Below, piece by piece: positions 8,720 through 16,754 of a stretch of 64,000 nucleotides of DNA. A program made the position numbers and the translations under genes. Origin of the DNA: Pseudomonas bubulae (GTDB taxonomy: Bacteria > Pseudomonadota > Gammaproteobacteria > Pseudomonadales > Pseudomonadaceae); contig NZ_UYJA01000001.1 of assembly GCF_900618535.1 (NCBI RefSeq), positions 124,001 through 188,000 on the forward strand, written 5' to 3'. Positions within the stretch are counted from its first letter, which is position 1. The number at the start of each line of letters is the position of its first letter. The notes beneath the pieces are model-generated. The model saw nothing but the letters and a program-made list of their open reading frames with translations. It was not told where the DNA came from and made no database searches.

Positions 8720-10138
8720 TCAGCCTGCAGAGCGCCCTCGAGGGAATATCTTGCCGGGGTTCATCAACTGTTTCGGGTCGAGCGCCGCCTTGATCGACTG
8801 CATGACGTCCACGGCGTTTTGCCCGTGTTCAACGGCCATGAAGTGCTGTTTGGTCAAGCCGATGCCGTGCTCGCCGGTGCAACTGCCCTGCAGGGCAATG
8901 GCCCGCTCGGCCAGGCGATGGGCCACGCCTTCGGCGCGTTCGATTTCGTCAGGGTTGTGCGGGTCGACCAGGATCACGGCATGGAAGTTACCATCGCCCA
9001 CATGACCGAAAATCGGTGCGAGAAAGCCGTTTTGCGCAAGGTCCGCTGCCGTCGCTTCAATGCACTCGGCCAGTCGTGAAATCGGTACCACGGCATCGGT
9101 GGTCAGGGCGCGGCAACCGGGGCGCAGGGCGAGGGCGGCGAAGTAGCCGTCATGCCGGGCCTGCCACAGACGGCTGCGATCCTCCGGATGCACGGCCCAC
9201 TCGAAGTCCATGCCCTGATGTTCATCGGCAACCATGCGCACGGTCTCGATCTGTTCTTTCACGCCGGCTTCAGAGCCATGCAGTTCAAAGAGCAGCGACG
9301 GCGCCTCGCGCAACTGCGTGCTGCTGTAGGCGTTGAGGGCGCGCATGGTCAAGGCATCGAGCAGTTCAATGCGGGCGACCGGCACACCGAGCTGGATGAT
9401 CTGGATCACCGCGCGTACGGCCAGATCCACGCTGGGAAAGCGGCACACGGCAGCCGAAATGGCTTCAGGAATCGGGTGCAACTTGACGGTCAGTTCGGCG
9501 ATGGTCGCCAGCGTCCCGCCCGAGCCGACCAGTAAATGGGTCAAGTCATAGCCGGCGGAAGACTTGCGCGCCCGCCCGCCGGTGTTGATCACCCGGCCGT
9601 CGGCCAACACTGCCGTCATGGCCAGCACGTTTTCGCGCATGGTGCCGTAGCGCACGGCGTTGGTCCCGGAAGCACGGGTCGCCGCCATGCCGCCCAGTGA
9701 CGCATCGGCCCCGGGGTCGATAGGGAAAAACAGCCCTGTACCGTGCAACGCCGCATTCAACTGTTTGCGGGTCACCCCCGGTTGTACAGTGGCGTCCATA
9801 TCGTCAACGCGAATGGCAAGCACCTGGTTCATGCCCGAGACATCAATGCTGACGCCACCGTGGGAGGCTTGCAGCCAGCCTTCCAGCGAGGTGCCGCTGC
9901 CATAGGCGATCATCGGCGTATCGTGGCGATAACAGGCGCTGCTGATACTGACGATATCCTCAAGGCTGTTGGCATAGGCCACGGCATCCGGCGGCATGGG
10001 GTCTAGTGCGGAAATATCGCTGCCGTGGTGCTCGCGCACGCTGGCCGAGGTGGAGAAGCGGGTGCCGAGCAATTGGCCCAGCTCCTCGCGCAAGGATTCG
10101 GCCAGGGGCGGGTGTTCGCAGGCAGCAGGATGGGTCAT
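8720..10138 (-). CDS. FAD-binding oxidase, D-lactate dehydrogenase (cytochrome)-like
   Basis: A 472-residue flavoprotein of the FAD-linked oxidase family: GSGTSLEGW, VQPGVTRKQLNAAL, DPGADASLGGMAATRASGTNAVRYG and ARKSSAGYDLTHL form the PCMH-type FAD domain. HVGDGNFHAVILVDP and TGEHGIGLTKQ are in the C-terminal domain. This motif set is typical of Dld/GlcD-type 2-hydroxyacid dehydrogenases that pass electrons to the respiratory chain. The next-door MFS transporter suggests growth on a D-2-hydroxyacid. The exact substrate is not assigned. Confidence 0.87.
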   Translation of the reverse strand: MTHPAACEHPPLAESLREELGQLLGTRFSTSASVREHHGSDISALDPMPPDAVAYANSLEDIVSISSACYRHDTPMIAYGSGTSLEGWLQASHGGVSIDVSGMNQVLAIRVDDMDATVQPGVTRKQLNAALHGTGLFFPIDPGADASLGGMAATRASGTNAVRYGTMRENVLAMTAVLADGRVINTGGRARKSSAGYDLTHLLVGSGGTLATIAELTVKLHPIPEAISAAVCRFPSVDLAVRAVIQIIQLGVPVARIELLDALTMRALNAYSSTQLREAPSLLFELHGSEAGVKEQIETVRMVADEHQGMDFEWAVHPEDRSRLWQARHDGYFAALALRPGCRALTTDAVVPISRLAECIEATAADLAQNGFLAPIFGHVGDGNFHAVILVDPHNPDEIERAEGVAHRLAERAIALQGSCTGEHGIGLTKQHFMAVEHGQNAVDVMQSIKAALDPKQLMNPGKIFPRGRSAG

Positions 10139-10284
10139 CAGACAATCTCCGGTTGTTGTGCACCGCGTAAAACGGGCGGCATTATCAGGGAGTTATGACT
10201 TATCTTAGGCAGCCTTGGGTACACACTCGTAGTGCTGAATTCAGATGGATCCATCTGTTTTTGAGATGGCCTGTGACAGGCGTA

Positions 10285-10932
10285 ATGATCAAGAAGGAAC
10301 TTGAGTTGAGTGACTGGGAAGCCTATTACCAGGCAAGTGAACAGCGCGGGCAATCGCCCTTGCTGAGTAGGGCCTTGAACCTGATCAGCGCGAATGAGGG
10401 TTCACGTCAGGCCGTGGACCTGGGTTGTGGGGCCGGAATGGAAACCCGGCAATTGCTGGCCGCAGGCTGGGACGTACTGGCCATTGACCGCGAAGCCGGC
10501 GCCATTGCGCGAACATCTGCATTGTCACAAGGTGTCAGCGGTGGGCGGCTGGCGACCCTGGCCTGCGATTTTGAACAGCTGACGCAGTTACCTGCATCCA
10601 GATTGATCCATGCCGGTCTCGCCTTGCCGTTCTGTCGGCCAGAATATTTTGAAACCCTTTGGCGGCTTGTTACTGCGGCGCTTGAACCGGGTGGTGTATT
10701 TGTCGGCCATCTGTTTGGCGAACGGCACGGCTGGGCGGCACTTGCCCATATGACCTTTCAGACCGAAGCGCAGGCGCGCTTGCTGTGCGGTAATCTTGAG
10801 CTGCATCTGTTGCGCGAATTCGAGCAACCGGGTGCCAGTTTGCAGGGGGACATCGCCTGGCACCGCTTCGATATCATTGCCAGCAAGCCGCAAGGCGACG
10901 ATAAATACCGTACTGAACAAAGGAGCCTGTGA
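10285..10932 (+). CDS. Class I SAM-dependent methyltransferase
   Basis: A 215-residue protein with SAM motif I AVDLGCGAGMETRQLL near residues 44-60, an acidic end of strand 2 (VLAIDREAGA) and the later EPGGVFVGHLFG strand, similar to TehB-like methyltransferases. The start was set at MIKKELEL; the longer frame upstream has no family sequence. The stop overlaps the ATG of the GFA gene, so the two are translationally coupled. The substrate is unknown. Confidence 0.85.
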   Translation: MIKKELELSDWEAYYQASEQRGQSPLLSRALNLISANEGSRQAVDLGCGAGMETRQLLAAGWDVLAIDREAGAIARTSALSQGVSGGRLATLACDFEQLTQLPASRLIHAGLALPFCRPEYFETLWRLVTAALEPGGVFVGHLFGERHGWAALAHMTFQTEAQARLLCGNLELHLLREFEQPGASLQGDIAWHRFDIIASKPQGDDKYRTEQRSL

Positions 10933-11327
10933 TGAAGGGAAGTTGCGCCTGCGGTGCCGTTGGCTATGAAATTGATCGTATCGACCTGCCTGTAAGCCAT
11001 TGTCATTGCCAGTCGTGCCGCAAAACCCATGCTGCTGCGTTTGTCACCACGGCCGGTGTTTTGCGTGAGCACTTCCATTGGACGAGGGGGCAGGAAAAGC
11101 TCAGCAACTACGAGTCTTCCCCCGGCAAGCTGCGGCGCTTTTGCTCGCTGTGCGGTTGTCACCTTGTGGCTGAACGTGACACAGCCGCGGCTGTGATTGT
11201 TCGTGTTGCGACCCTGGAAGAGGACCCGGGCGATCGCCCGCAATACCATATCTGGGCTGAGCATGATGTCCCATGGCTTGAACATGAAGACCTTGCGGTC
11301 TACCCGCAATGGCAGCCGGGGCGCTAG
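10932..11327 (+). CDS. GFA-family (Mss4-like fold) protein
   Basis: A 131-residue zinc-binding protein of the glutathione-dependent formaldehyde-activating family. Cysteine motifs CACGAV, HCHCQSCRK and FCSLCGCHL match the family's Zn ligands. The start ATG follows AGGAG by six bases and overlaps the upstream stop. Most members are of unknown function, and formaldehyde chemistry should not be assumed. Confidence 0.88.
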   Translation: MKGSCACGAVGYEIDRIDLPVSHCHCQSCRKTHAAAFVTTAGVLREHFHWTRGQEKLSNYESSPGKLRRFCSLCGCHLVAERDTAAAVIVRVATLEEDPGDRPQYHIWAEHDVPWLEHEDLAVYPQWQPGR

Positions 11328-11372
11328 GGCTTCAGTGGCATTATTTAACTTTTATCAGGGAGATAACCGTTA

Positions 11373-11858
11373 GTGACCCGTGCATCTGTGCATACCCTGC
11401 GCCCGCTGCCCGAGCTTGATTACCATGACAGCAGATCGGTGCTGCTGCCTGTGCAGATCACGGCGCTGCAAGCCTGGAACCTGATGACAGCCGGGCAGGG
11501 GCCGCTGATGCGCCTGGCGTTTCGAACCCGAGACGGGATTTCTTCGTTATTTGGCGTAAAGCGCATTGGCGGTTTCTCCGGTACCCGGCGCGAGGCCGTG
11601 CAGGCAGGCGACTACCTGGATTTCTTTCTGGTAGAGCACAGCGCCCCCGAGGTATTGGTGCTGACCGAGCGTGACCGGCATCTGGATGTGATGACCTGTG
11701 TGTCGATGGCTGATCGGGTACTGACAATCACCTCCTCTGTGGTCACCCATAACACCTTTGGCCGTCTGTATATGCTGCCGGTGGGGCCGGCGCACAAACT
11801 TATTGTCAACAGCTACCTCAAGCGCCTGAAGCGCAAGCTGCAAGGGATGGAGCCCTGA
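11373..11858 (+). CDS. DUF2867 domain-containing protein
   Basis: A 161-residue protein resembling DUF2867: an N-terminal DYHDSRSV segment, a central DYLDFFLVE strand, and a C-terminal THNTFGRLYMLPVGPAHKLIV block characteristic of the family. It uses a GTG start with a GGGAG site upstream. Function unknown. It lies in a run of small, closely spaced genes with the GFA and GNAT genes. Confidence 0.75.
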   Translation: MTRASVHTLRPLPELDYHDSRSVLLPVQITALQAWNLMTAGQGPLMRLAFRTRDGISSLFGVKRIGGFSGTRREAVQAGDYLDFFLVEHSAPEVLVLTERDRHLDVMTCVSMADRVLTITSSVVTHNTFGRLYMLPVGPAHKLIVNSYLKRLKRKLQGMEP

Positions 11859-11862
11859 ATTT

Positions 11863-12300
11863 ATGAACATAGCCATAAGACTTGCCAATCAGGCAGATAT
11901 CCCGACAATTTTTGTCATCCGTACCCGCGTCAGGGAGAACCCTCTTTCTCACCAACAGTTAACTGAAATGGGCATTACCCCCGACGCCATAGGTCAGGCG
12001 ATGGAAGCCGCTCCCTGTATCTGGGTGGCCGAGGTCGAGGGTGTTACGGTGGGGTTTGCCATGGCCGATGCCGAGGATGGCTTTGTCTTTGCCGCATTTG
12101 TCCTGGCCGAATTCGAGGGGCTCGGGCTGGGTCGCAGACTGATGGCGAAGGCCGAGGCGTTTCTGTTTCAGCATCACCCCACGATTTGGCTGGAGACCGC
12201 TGAAAACAGCCGTGCCAGCGGTTTTTATCGGCACCTTGGCTGGCAGGCGGTGGCGAATTTGCCTGAAGGTGATGTTCGTTTTGAAAAATCACGGACGTAG
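11863..12300 (+). CDS. GNAT-family N-acetyltransferase
   Basis: A 145-residue GNAT protein. Motif A, the acetyl-CoA pyrophosphate-binding segment, is EFEGLGLGRRLMAKAE. WLETAENSRASGFYRHLGW is the usual C-terminal motif B region. It follows the DUF2867 gene by four bases. The acyl acceptor is unknown. Confidence 0.88.
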   Translation: MNIAIRLANQADIPTIFVIRTRVRENPLSHQQLTEMGITPDAIGQAMEAAPCIWVAEVEGVTVGFAMADAEDGFVFAAFVLAEFEGLGLGRRLMAKAEAFLFQHHPTIWLETAENSRASGFYRHLGWQAVANLPEGDVRFEKSRT

Positions 12301-12311
12301 CAGGGAAGGGT

Positions 12312-12806
12312 ATGCACATTCGATTGACGCAAGCCAGTGACTGGATGCTGTTGAAGCAGGTTCGCCTGGCAGCGCTTCTGGAGGCCCCGACGGCATTTGG
12401 CGTGAGCTATCAAACGGCGGCCAGTTACACCGACGAGCAGTGGCAAGAGCGCGCTGATTCAGGGGCGGGGACGCAATTCTGGCTGGCCATCGAGGACAGC
12501 AAGGCGGTGGGCATGATCGGTGCCGGGGTGAGCGAAAACCGGCGCTATAACTTGATCGGCATGTGGGTCGAGCCCGGCGTGCGCGGCGCCGATGTGGCCG
12601 CCCGGCTGGTTGGCGCAGTCAAGGCCCGGGCGCTGCAGGGTGGGCATGAGTACGTTTATCTCGAGGTAGCCCCGGACAACGCAAGAGCTGCCAGCTTCTA
12701 CCTGAAGCAAGGGTTCAGGTTCAGGGATGAATGGGAACCCTTGGCAAGTCATCCCTCTATCAGGTTGCAGACGATGTGCTGGGTTGTGACTCCAGACAGC
12801 CCCTGA
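12312..12806 (+). CDS. GNAT-family N-acetyltransferase
   Basis: A 164-residue GNAT protein: the strand-4/loop region is WVEPGVRGADVAARLVGAV, and EVAPDNARAASFYLKQGF is the motif B region. It is only about 38 percent similar by eye to the preceding GNAT, so it is not a recent duplicate. Both are in the same direction and 11 bp apart. Confidence 0.87.
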   Translation: MHIRLTQASDWMLLKQVRLAALLEAPTAFGVSYQTAASYTDEQWQERADSGAGTQFWLAIEDSKAVGMIGAGVSENRRYNLIGMWVEPGVRGADVAARLVGAVKARALQGGHEYVYLEVAPDNARAASFYLKQGFRFRDEWEPLASHPSIRLQTMCWVVTPDSP

Positions 12807-12876
12807 AATCGGCTACACACTCCTCTCGTCGAAATATCTGTCAGAAAAATTGACCAGAATGATCCTACGCAGTTTA

Positions 12877-12892
12877 CTGTATGTTCATACAG
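12877..12892 (+). promoter_or_regulatory. LexA (SOS) box upstream of resident umuDC
   Basis: CTGTATGTTCATACAG fits the gamma-proteobacterial LexA consensus CTGT-N8-ACAG, with only one mismatch in its palindrome. It lies 19 bp upstream of the umuD start, so the umuD and broken umuC transcription unit should be DNA-damage inducible. Confidence 0.9.
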
Positions 12893-12911
12893 TTATCGTA
12901 AGGCGTGCGTC

Positions 12912-13340
12912 ATGAGCTTCACTTCCTTGGGTCCCATTGCTGAAGATGGCGTTCGCCTGCCACTTTGCTCCTTCAAAGTCCCCGCGGGGTTTCCGTCACC
13001 GGCGGCGGATCATATCGAGAAGGAAATTTCCCTCGATGAACTGCTCGGTATCCGTGCGCCCCATGTGTATCTGGTGCGCATCGACGGCGACAGCATGCAG
13101 GGAGTGGGGATTTTTTCCGGGGATCTGGCGGTGGTGGACCGTGCTATCGAGCCCGGGCATGGCCATGTGGTGGTGGCGCTGCTCAATAACGAGCCGATAT
13201 GCAAACGCCTGTGCCTGCGTGGCAAGAGCGTTGTGCTGCAATCCGAAAACCCGAAGTATCCGGACCGGTATGTACTCGAAGGTGATGAACTGACAGTCTG
13301 GGGCGTGATTACCTATACCGTGCGCAGCCATGGCCACTAA
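12912..13340 (+). CDS. umuD: UmuD/RulA-like translesion polymerase subunit (S24 peptidase)
   Basis: A 142-residue LexA-type autoprotease. The probable cleavage site is Ala-Gly in VPAGFPSPA, near residues 25-26. The catalytic Ser lies in GDSMQGVG and the Lys in NNEPICKRL. It is the accessory subunit of polymerase V: self-cleavage on RecA filaments gives UmuD'. It overlaps the umuC start by 11 bp. The gene is intact, but its partner umuC is split by the island, so resident Pol V should be lost unless UmuD pairs with the island UmuC. Confidence 0.92.
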   Translation: MSFTSLGPIAEDGVRLPLCSFKVPAGFPSPAADHIEKEISLDELLGIRAPHVYLVRIDGDSMQGVGIFSGDLAVVDRAIEPGHGHVVVALLNNEPICKRLCLRGKSVVLQSENPKYPDRYVLEGDELTVWGVITYTVRSHGH

Positions 13341-13680
13341 GCCTGCGCCGGTTTTTGCCCTGATCGATTGCAACAGTTTTTACGCCAGTTGTGAGCGTGT
13401 GTTCAGGCCCGACCTGGCCAAGGTGCCCATTGTGGTGCTGAGCAACAACGACGGCTGCGTGATCGCCCGCAGTTATGACGCCAAGCCTCACGTGAAAATG
13501 GGCGAGCCGTATTTCCAGATCAAGGATCGGCTCGAGCAACTGGGGATTGTGGCGTTCTCGTCCAACTATGCGTTGTATGGCGACATGAGCGAGCGTGTCA
13601 TGAGCCTGATCGAGGCGATGTTGCCGGCTGTCGAGGTCTACAGCATCGATAAGAATAAGTTGCATACTATGGACGTCTAA
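13330..13680 (+). pseudogene. umuC: umuC (rulB), 5' part, truncated by island insertion
   Basis: The first about 108 residues of Y-family polymerase UmuC are present, including the catalytic [17 protein letters not shown] and [10 protein letters not shown]. The frame then leaves the family right after YSID and gains nine foreign residues and a stop. The missing remainder, beginning IDESFADLSG, is at the far end of the island. The split falls within the Ser-Ile-Asp-Glu catalytic motif, so the truncated product cannot be an active polymerase. Confidence 0.93.
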
Positions 13681-13703
13681 AGTTAAATTTTGTCCCCATG
13701 GAC
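13645..13703. repeat. Left island end with ATGGAC repeats
   Basis: The core ATCGA is followed by TATGGAC (13668-13674) and CCATGGAC (13696-13703). The same motifs occur near the right end, partly inverted. These are candidate recombinase-binding sites, seen only as short sequence matches. Confidence 0.5.
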
Positions 13704-13711
13704 ATTGATGC

Positions 13712-15025
13712 TTGTTCTTACAGAGATTTCCCTTGCCTACCGTCGAACACATTCACTTCAGTCCGCATGACCTTTCTGTCAAAGACCGCATGATTACCTA
13801 TTCGCTGAATAGCTCCCGTGCAGTGATCGAAGGATTACCACAAATATTCTGGGAAGACGGCTTGCCCTGGAGAGAAGCCAATCTCTGGGCTATGGAGAGA
13901 GTCACCAATGGTGAGGCACTCCTTAAGACCGTTTCTAGCAACCTGAACGGGCTGTTGAACTACGCGAAGTTTTTGGAGAGTCGCAGGCTTCAGTGGTTCG
14001 AGTTTCCGTCTCGAAAGGCTGATCGATGTCTTGTTCAGTACCGTGGGGCGCTTATCAAGGCTCGTGATGCTGGTAATATCAGTCCTGCCACGGCTTCCGA
14101 GTACATGCGTAACTGCATCAGTTTCTACAGGTGGGTTAGGAGGCGTGGCCTTCTAAATCCGCTATTGCCGCTGTGGAAAGACAAGCGCTATTTCATCAAA
14201 TACTTTGACCAGGTCGGCTTCGAGCGAACGCTAGCTGGCACCACCACCGATCTGGGTATTCCAAACCGACAACGCATTGGGATCACTTTGGAAGGTGGGC
14301 TACTTCCTGTGTCTGCGGTTGATCGAGACGCCATTCTTGATTTCGTTAAACAGAACGCCTCACCCGAGCTTTATCTGATGTTGGCTCTAGGTTTCTTTAC
14401 GGGTATGCGACTAGGAACGATCTGTGACCTTCGTATCGATACGTTGGAGCGTGCCCTACATGATCCGTCTGCTAAAGGTCTGCTTCTAATATCCGTAGGG
14501 CCAGGTGCGTCGCCGCCCGCGCATACCAAATTTGGTGTAACTGGCCAGGTATGGATTCCCGAAGCGTTGTGTTCAGAAGTCTTGGAGTACGCCAAGGGTC
14601 TTCGCAGGTTGACTCGCGAGGCATCTGCTGCTGGCGAGCATCAAGACTTAGTGTTCTTGACACGTTTCGGAAACCCTTTCGGACGTCGCAACAGTGATCA
14701 ATCCTCGGCCATAAACGTTGAGATGTCATCGCTTAGAAAATTAGGCATCGCGTCGGGCATCAAGGCGCTCAGGAAGTTTCGCTTCCACCAATCCCGGTGC
14801 ACCTTCGGAACTGAGCTAGCTATGCTCGCTTTAGCAAATTGCACTGATGTGGCGATAGTGATTGCGATGGTCAGCAATGCATTGCTTCACGGTCGAAACT
14901 CGGAAGCCACCACCTTCAAATACATTAAGTTTGTGCAGGCCGCACCTGCTAAGCAGGCCCTTGCGAACAGCTTCATGACTGCGTTTACAGGAATTGCTTC
15001 AAGGCAGGGAGCGAGCAATGAGTAA
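13712..15025 (+). CDS. Tyrosine recombinase/integrase, first of the left-end trio
   Basis: About 437 residues. The C-terminal catalytic domain of the phage-integrase family is visible: GFFTGMRLGTICDLR (first Arg, near residue 230), FHQSRCTFGTEL (His-x2-Arg), LLHGRNSEATTFKYI (second His region and putative Tyr nucleophile). The N-terminal about 170 residues look like a core-binding domain. The start is uncertain: TTG at 13712 lacks a good ribosome site, and other starts exist up to ATG 13790. It overlaps the next gene by 8 bp. It probably cuts the island ends and may correspond to GmtY of Gamma-Mobile-Trio islands, which was not tested. Confidence 0.82.
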   Translation: MFLQRFPLPTVEHIHFSPHDLSVKDRMITYSLNSSRAVIEGLPQIFWEDGLPWREANLWAMERVTNGEALLKTVSSNLNGLLNYAKFLESRRLQWFEFPSRKADRCLVQYRGALIKARDAGNISPATASEYMRNCISFYRWVRRRGLLNPLLPLWKDKRYFIKYFDQVGFERTLAGTTTDLGIPNRQRIGITLEGGLLPVSAVDRDAILDFVKQNASPELYLMLALGFFTGMRLGTICDLRIDTLERALHDPSAKGLLLISVGPGASPPAHTKFGVTGQVWIPEALCSEVLEYAKGLRRLTREASAAGEHQDLVFLTRFGNPFGRRNSDQSSAINVEMSSLRKLGIASGIKALRKFRFHQSRCTFGTELAMLALANCTDVAIVIAMVSNALLHGRNSEATTFKYIKFVQAAPAKQALANSFMTAFTGIASRQGASNE

Positions 15026-16754
15026 CCTGACGTCTTTAGACCTGACGTTTCCAATGCTTGAGTACGGGAAAACCGAGACGCCATGGGATTTGGCACCGCT
15101 TTTATACAGCGGTGGTGCTGGGGCAAAAGTGAAGACCGTGCGCAGTGAAATCACATCAGGTGTTTTAGGTGATCTTTTGCTGGAACGGGTAGAGCTTGTG
15201 AAGGAGCTTCATGACTGTTTGACCGACGACCTTGTCGGCGGGGGGAGCCGCTTTTCGGCAAATAACAAGATTGGTGCGTTGAGGAAGTTTTTCCAGTGGG
15301 TGGATCAGTGCGAGCGTCCGTTGAGCATTGATACGGTCACGGAGGAATACCTGAGGTGGGCTGAACATCTTTTACAGCGTCATCGCGTGGAAGGATATTT
15401 AGCTGCCGGATCGTTATATGACGCGGCAAGTTTAACCGCGACGATGCTCGACCGAGTTCTAGGCCGAAGCTCGACGCTTCTGTACAGCACCCGAATTCGC
15501 AAGCCTAGAGGCAACGGAAAGGCCAGTAATGGGAGCGCTGATAAGCAAAGTTTAGAAGAGAGCTTTTCATTTGGGCAATTCATTGCCGACGTCTGTACGT
15601 CCCTTACCTATGAAGCTATGACGGGGCCGCTTCCCATCCATGTAGAATTGCGGTCGGGTTCGACGCTATCTATCTGGTGCGGCTTGCGCGATACAGAGAA
15701 GGCAGCGTCACGACGGAGCCGACCTCAAACCAAATTCCAGATTGCGGACATCCTTCGAAACCGCGAACTTCGGAACGCTGACGTTTCAATCGAGACTCGA
15801 TACCCGGCGGTGAATCTACGAATCGAAGCCGAGTTGCTGATGTTCATCGCACAAACCGGCATGAATTTATCCCAGGCGCATCAGCTTCGAATTGACCAAT
15901 ACCATTACACGAGTCATCTCGATGGTTACCAAGTGCGGTCTTACAAAAATCGCCGTCAGGGTGAAGTGCTGTTTGACGTTTTCTCAAGCTATAAGCAGTG
16001 GTTCGAACGCTACATTGAGTGGCGAAACACGTGGTTTCCAGACGATCCAGATGGACTTCTTTTCCCTCTCGTCCGTCCTGGGGGACGTCTCATTTCAGAA
16101 GCTCCCCAGTTCACGGCTACTGCGCGCGTTTGCACCGATTCAAATGTTCGATTCGTTCGACCTCGTAAGCTCCGGGGTGCGCGTATTAATTGGCTGTTAC
16201 GTGAGTCGCAACGCCCCGAACTGGTGGCCGAAATCGCACAGCACACTGCTGAAACTTTGATCCGTGTGTACGCCGAGCCCAATCCGCAAATTGCGATGAT
16301 TGAAATCACACGATTTCATCGGCAAGCAGATCCCGTCGTTTGCTCACCTGCTCCAGGTACTTGTGTCGCGCCGATACCAGAATCGGTCGTGTATGCTCCG
16401 ACTAATGCTCCTGAACCCGATTGTATTAACGCAGCGGGTTGCCTTTTCTGCGTCAATCATCGGGATATTGAAAGCGAGGATCACGTCTGGTCTCTGAGTA
16501 GTTTGCGAGTGCTCAAGAGCTTGGAGCTAGTTAGATATCGCCCAGCTTGCAAGGATAGATCTGACGAGGCTGACCATCCAGCAATGCTCGCAATCGAGCG
16601 TCTGAGTGCGAAGTTACGGTTTTTTCAAGAGAGTAGCGAGGTGCGTCGGCTTTGGGTGGATGAGGCACTGGCCCGCATAGCTGAGGAGGACTATCACCCA
16701 GCTTGGGACGGATTTATTCGGCTTGCGGAAGTTACAGCGGGGCCTTCCCTATGA
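15018..16754 (+). CDS. Large recombinase-like protein, second of the trio, with altered catalytic Arg
   Basis: 578 residues. A degenerate integrase domain is seen in the middle: FIAQTGMNLSQAHQLR occupies the position of the usual TGMRxSE box but has Asn for the first catalytic Arg. RPRKLRGARINWLL replaces the His-x2-Arg box. IAQHTAETLIRVYAEP keeps a His and Tyr. The C-terminus has clustered cysteines (CINAAGCLFCVNH) suggesting a metal site. ATG overlaps the first integrase stop, and the stop overlaps the third gene's ATG. It may be a structural or regulatory partner rather than a catalyst. Confidence 0.75.
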   Translation: MSNLTSLDLTFPMLEYGKTETPWDLAPLLYSGGAGAKVKTVRSEITSGVLGDLLLERVELVKELHDCLTDDLVGGGSRFSANNKIGALRKFFQWVDQCERPLSIDTVTEEYLRWAEHLLQRHRVEGYLAAGSLYDAASLTATMLDRVLGRSSTLLYSTRIRKPRGNGKASNGSADKQSLEESFSFGQFIADVCTSLTYEAMTGPLPIHVELRSGSTLSIWCGLRDTEKAASRRSRPQTKFQIADILRNRELRNADVSIETRYPAVNLRIEAELLMFIAQTGMNLSQAHQLRIDQYHYTSHLDGYQVRSYKNRRQGEVLFDVFSSYKQWFERYIEWRNTWFPDDPDGLLFPLVRPGGRLISEAPQFTATARVCTDSNVRFVRPRKLRGARINWLLRESQRPELVAEIAQHTAETLIRVYAEPNPQIAMIEITRFHRQADPVVCSPAPGTCVAPIPESVVYAPTNAPEPDCINAAGCLFCVNHRDIESEDHVWSLSSLRVLKSLELVRYRPACKDRSDEADHPAMLAIERLSAKLRFFQESSEVRRLWVDEALARIAEEDYHPAWDGFIRLAEVTAGPSL

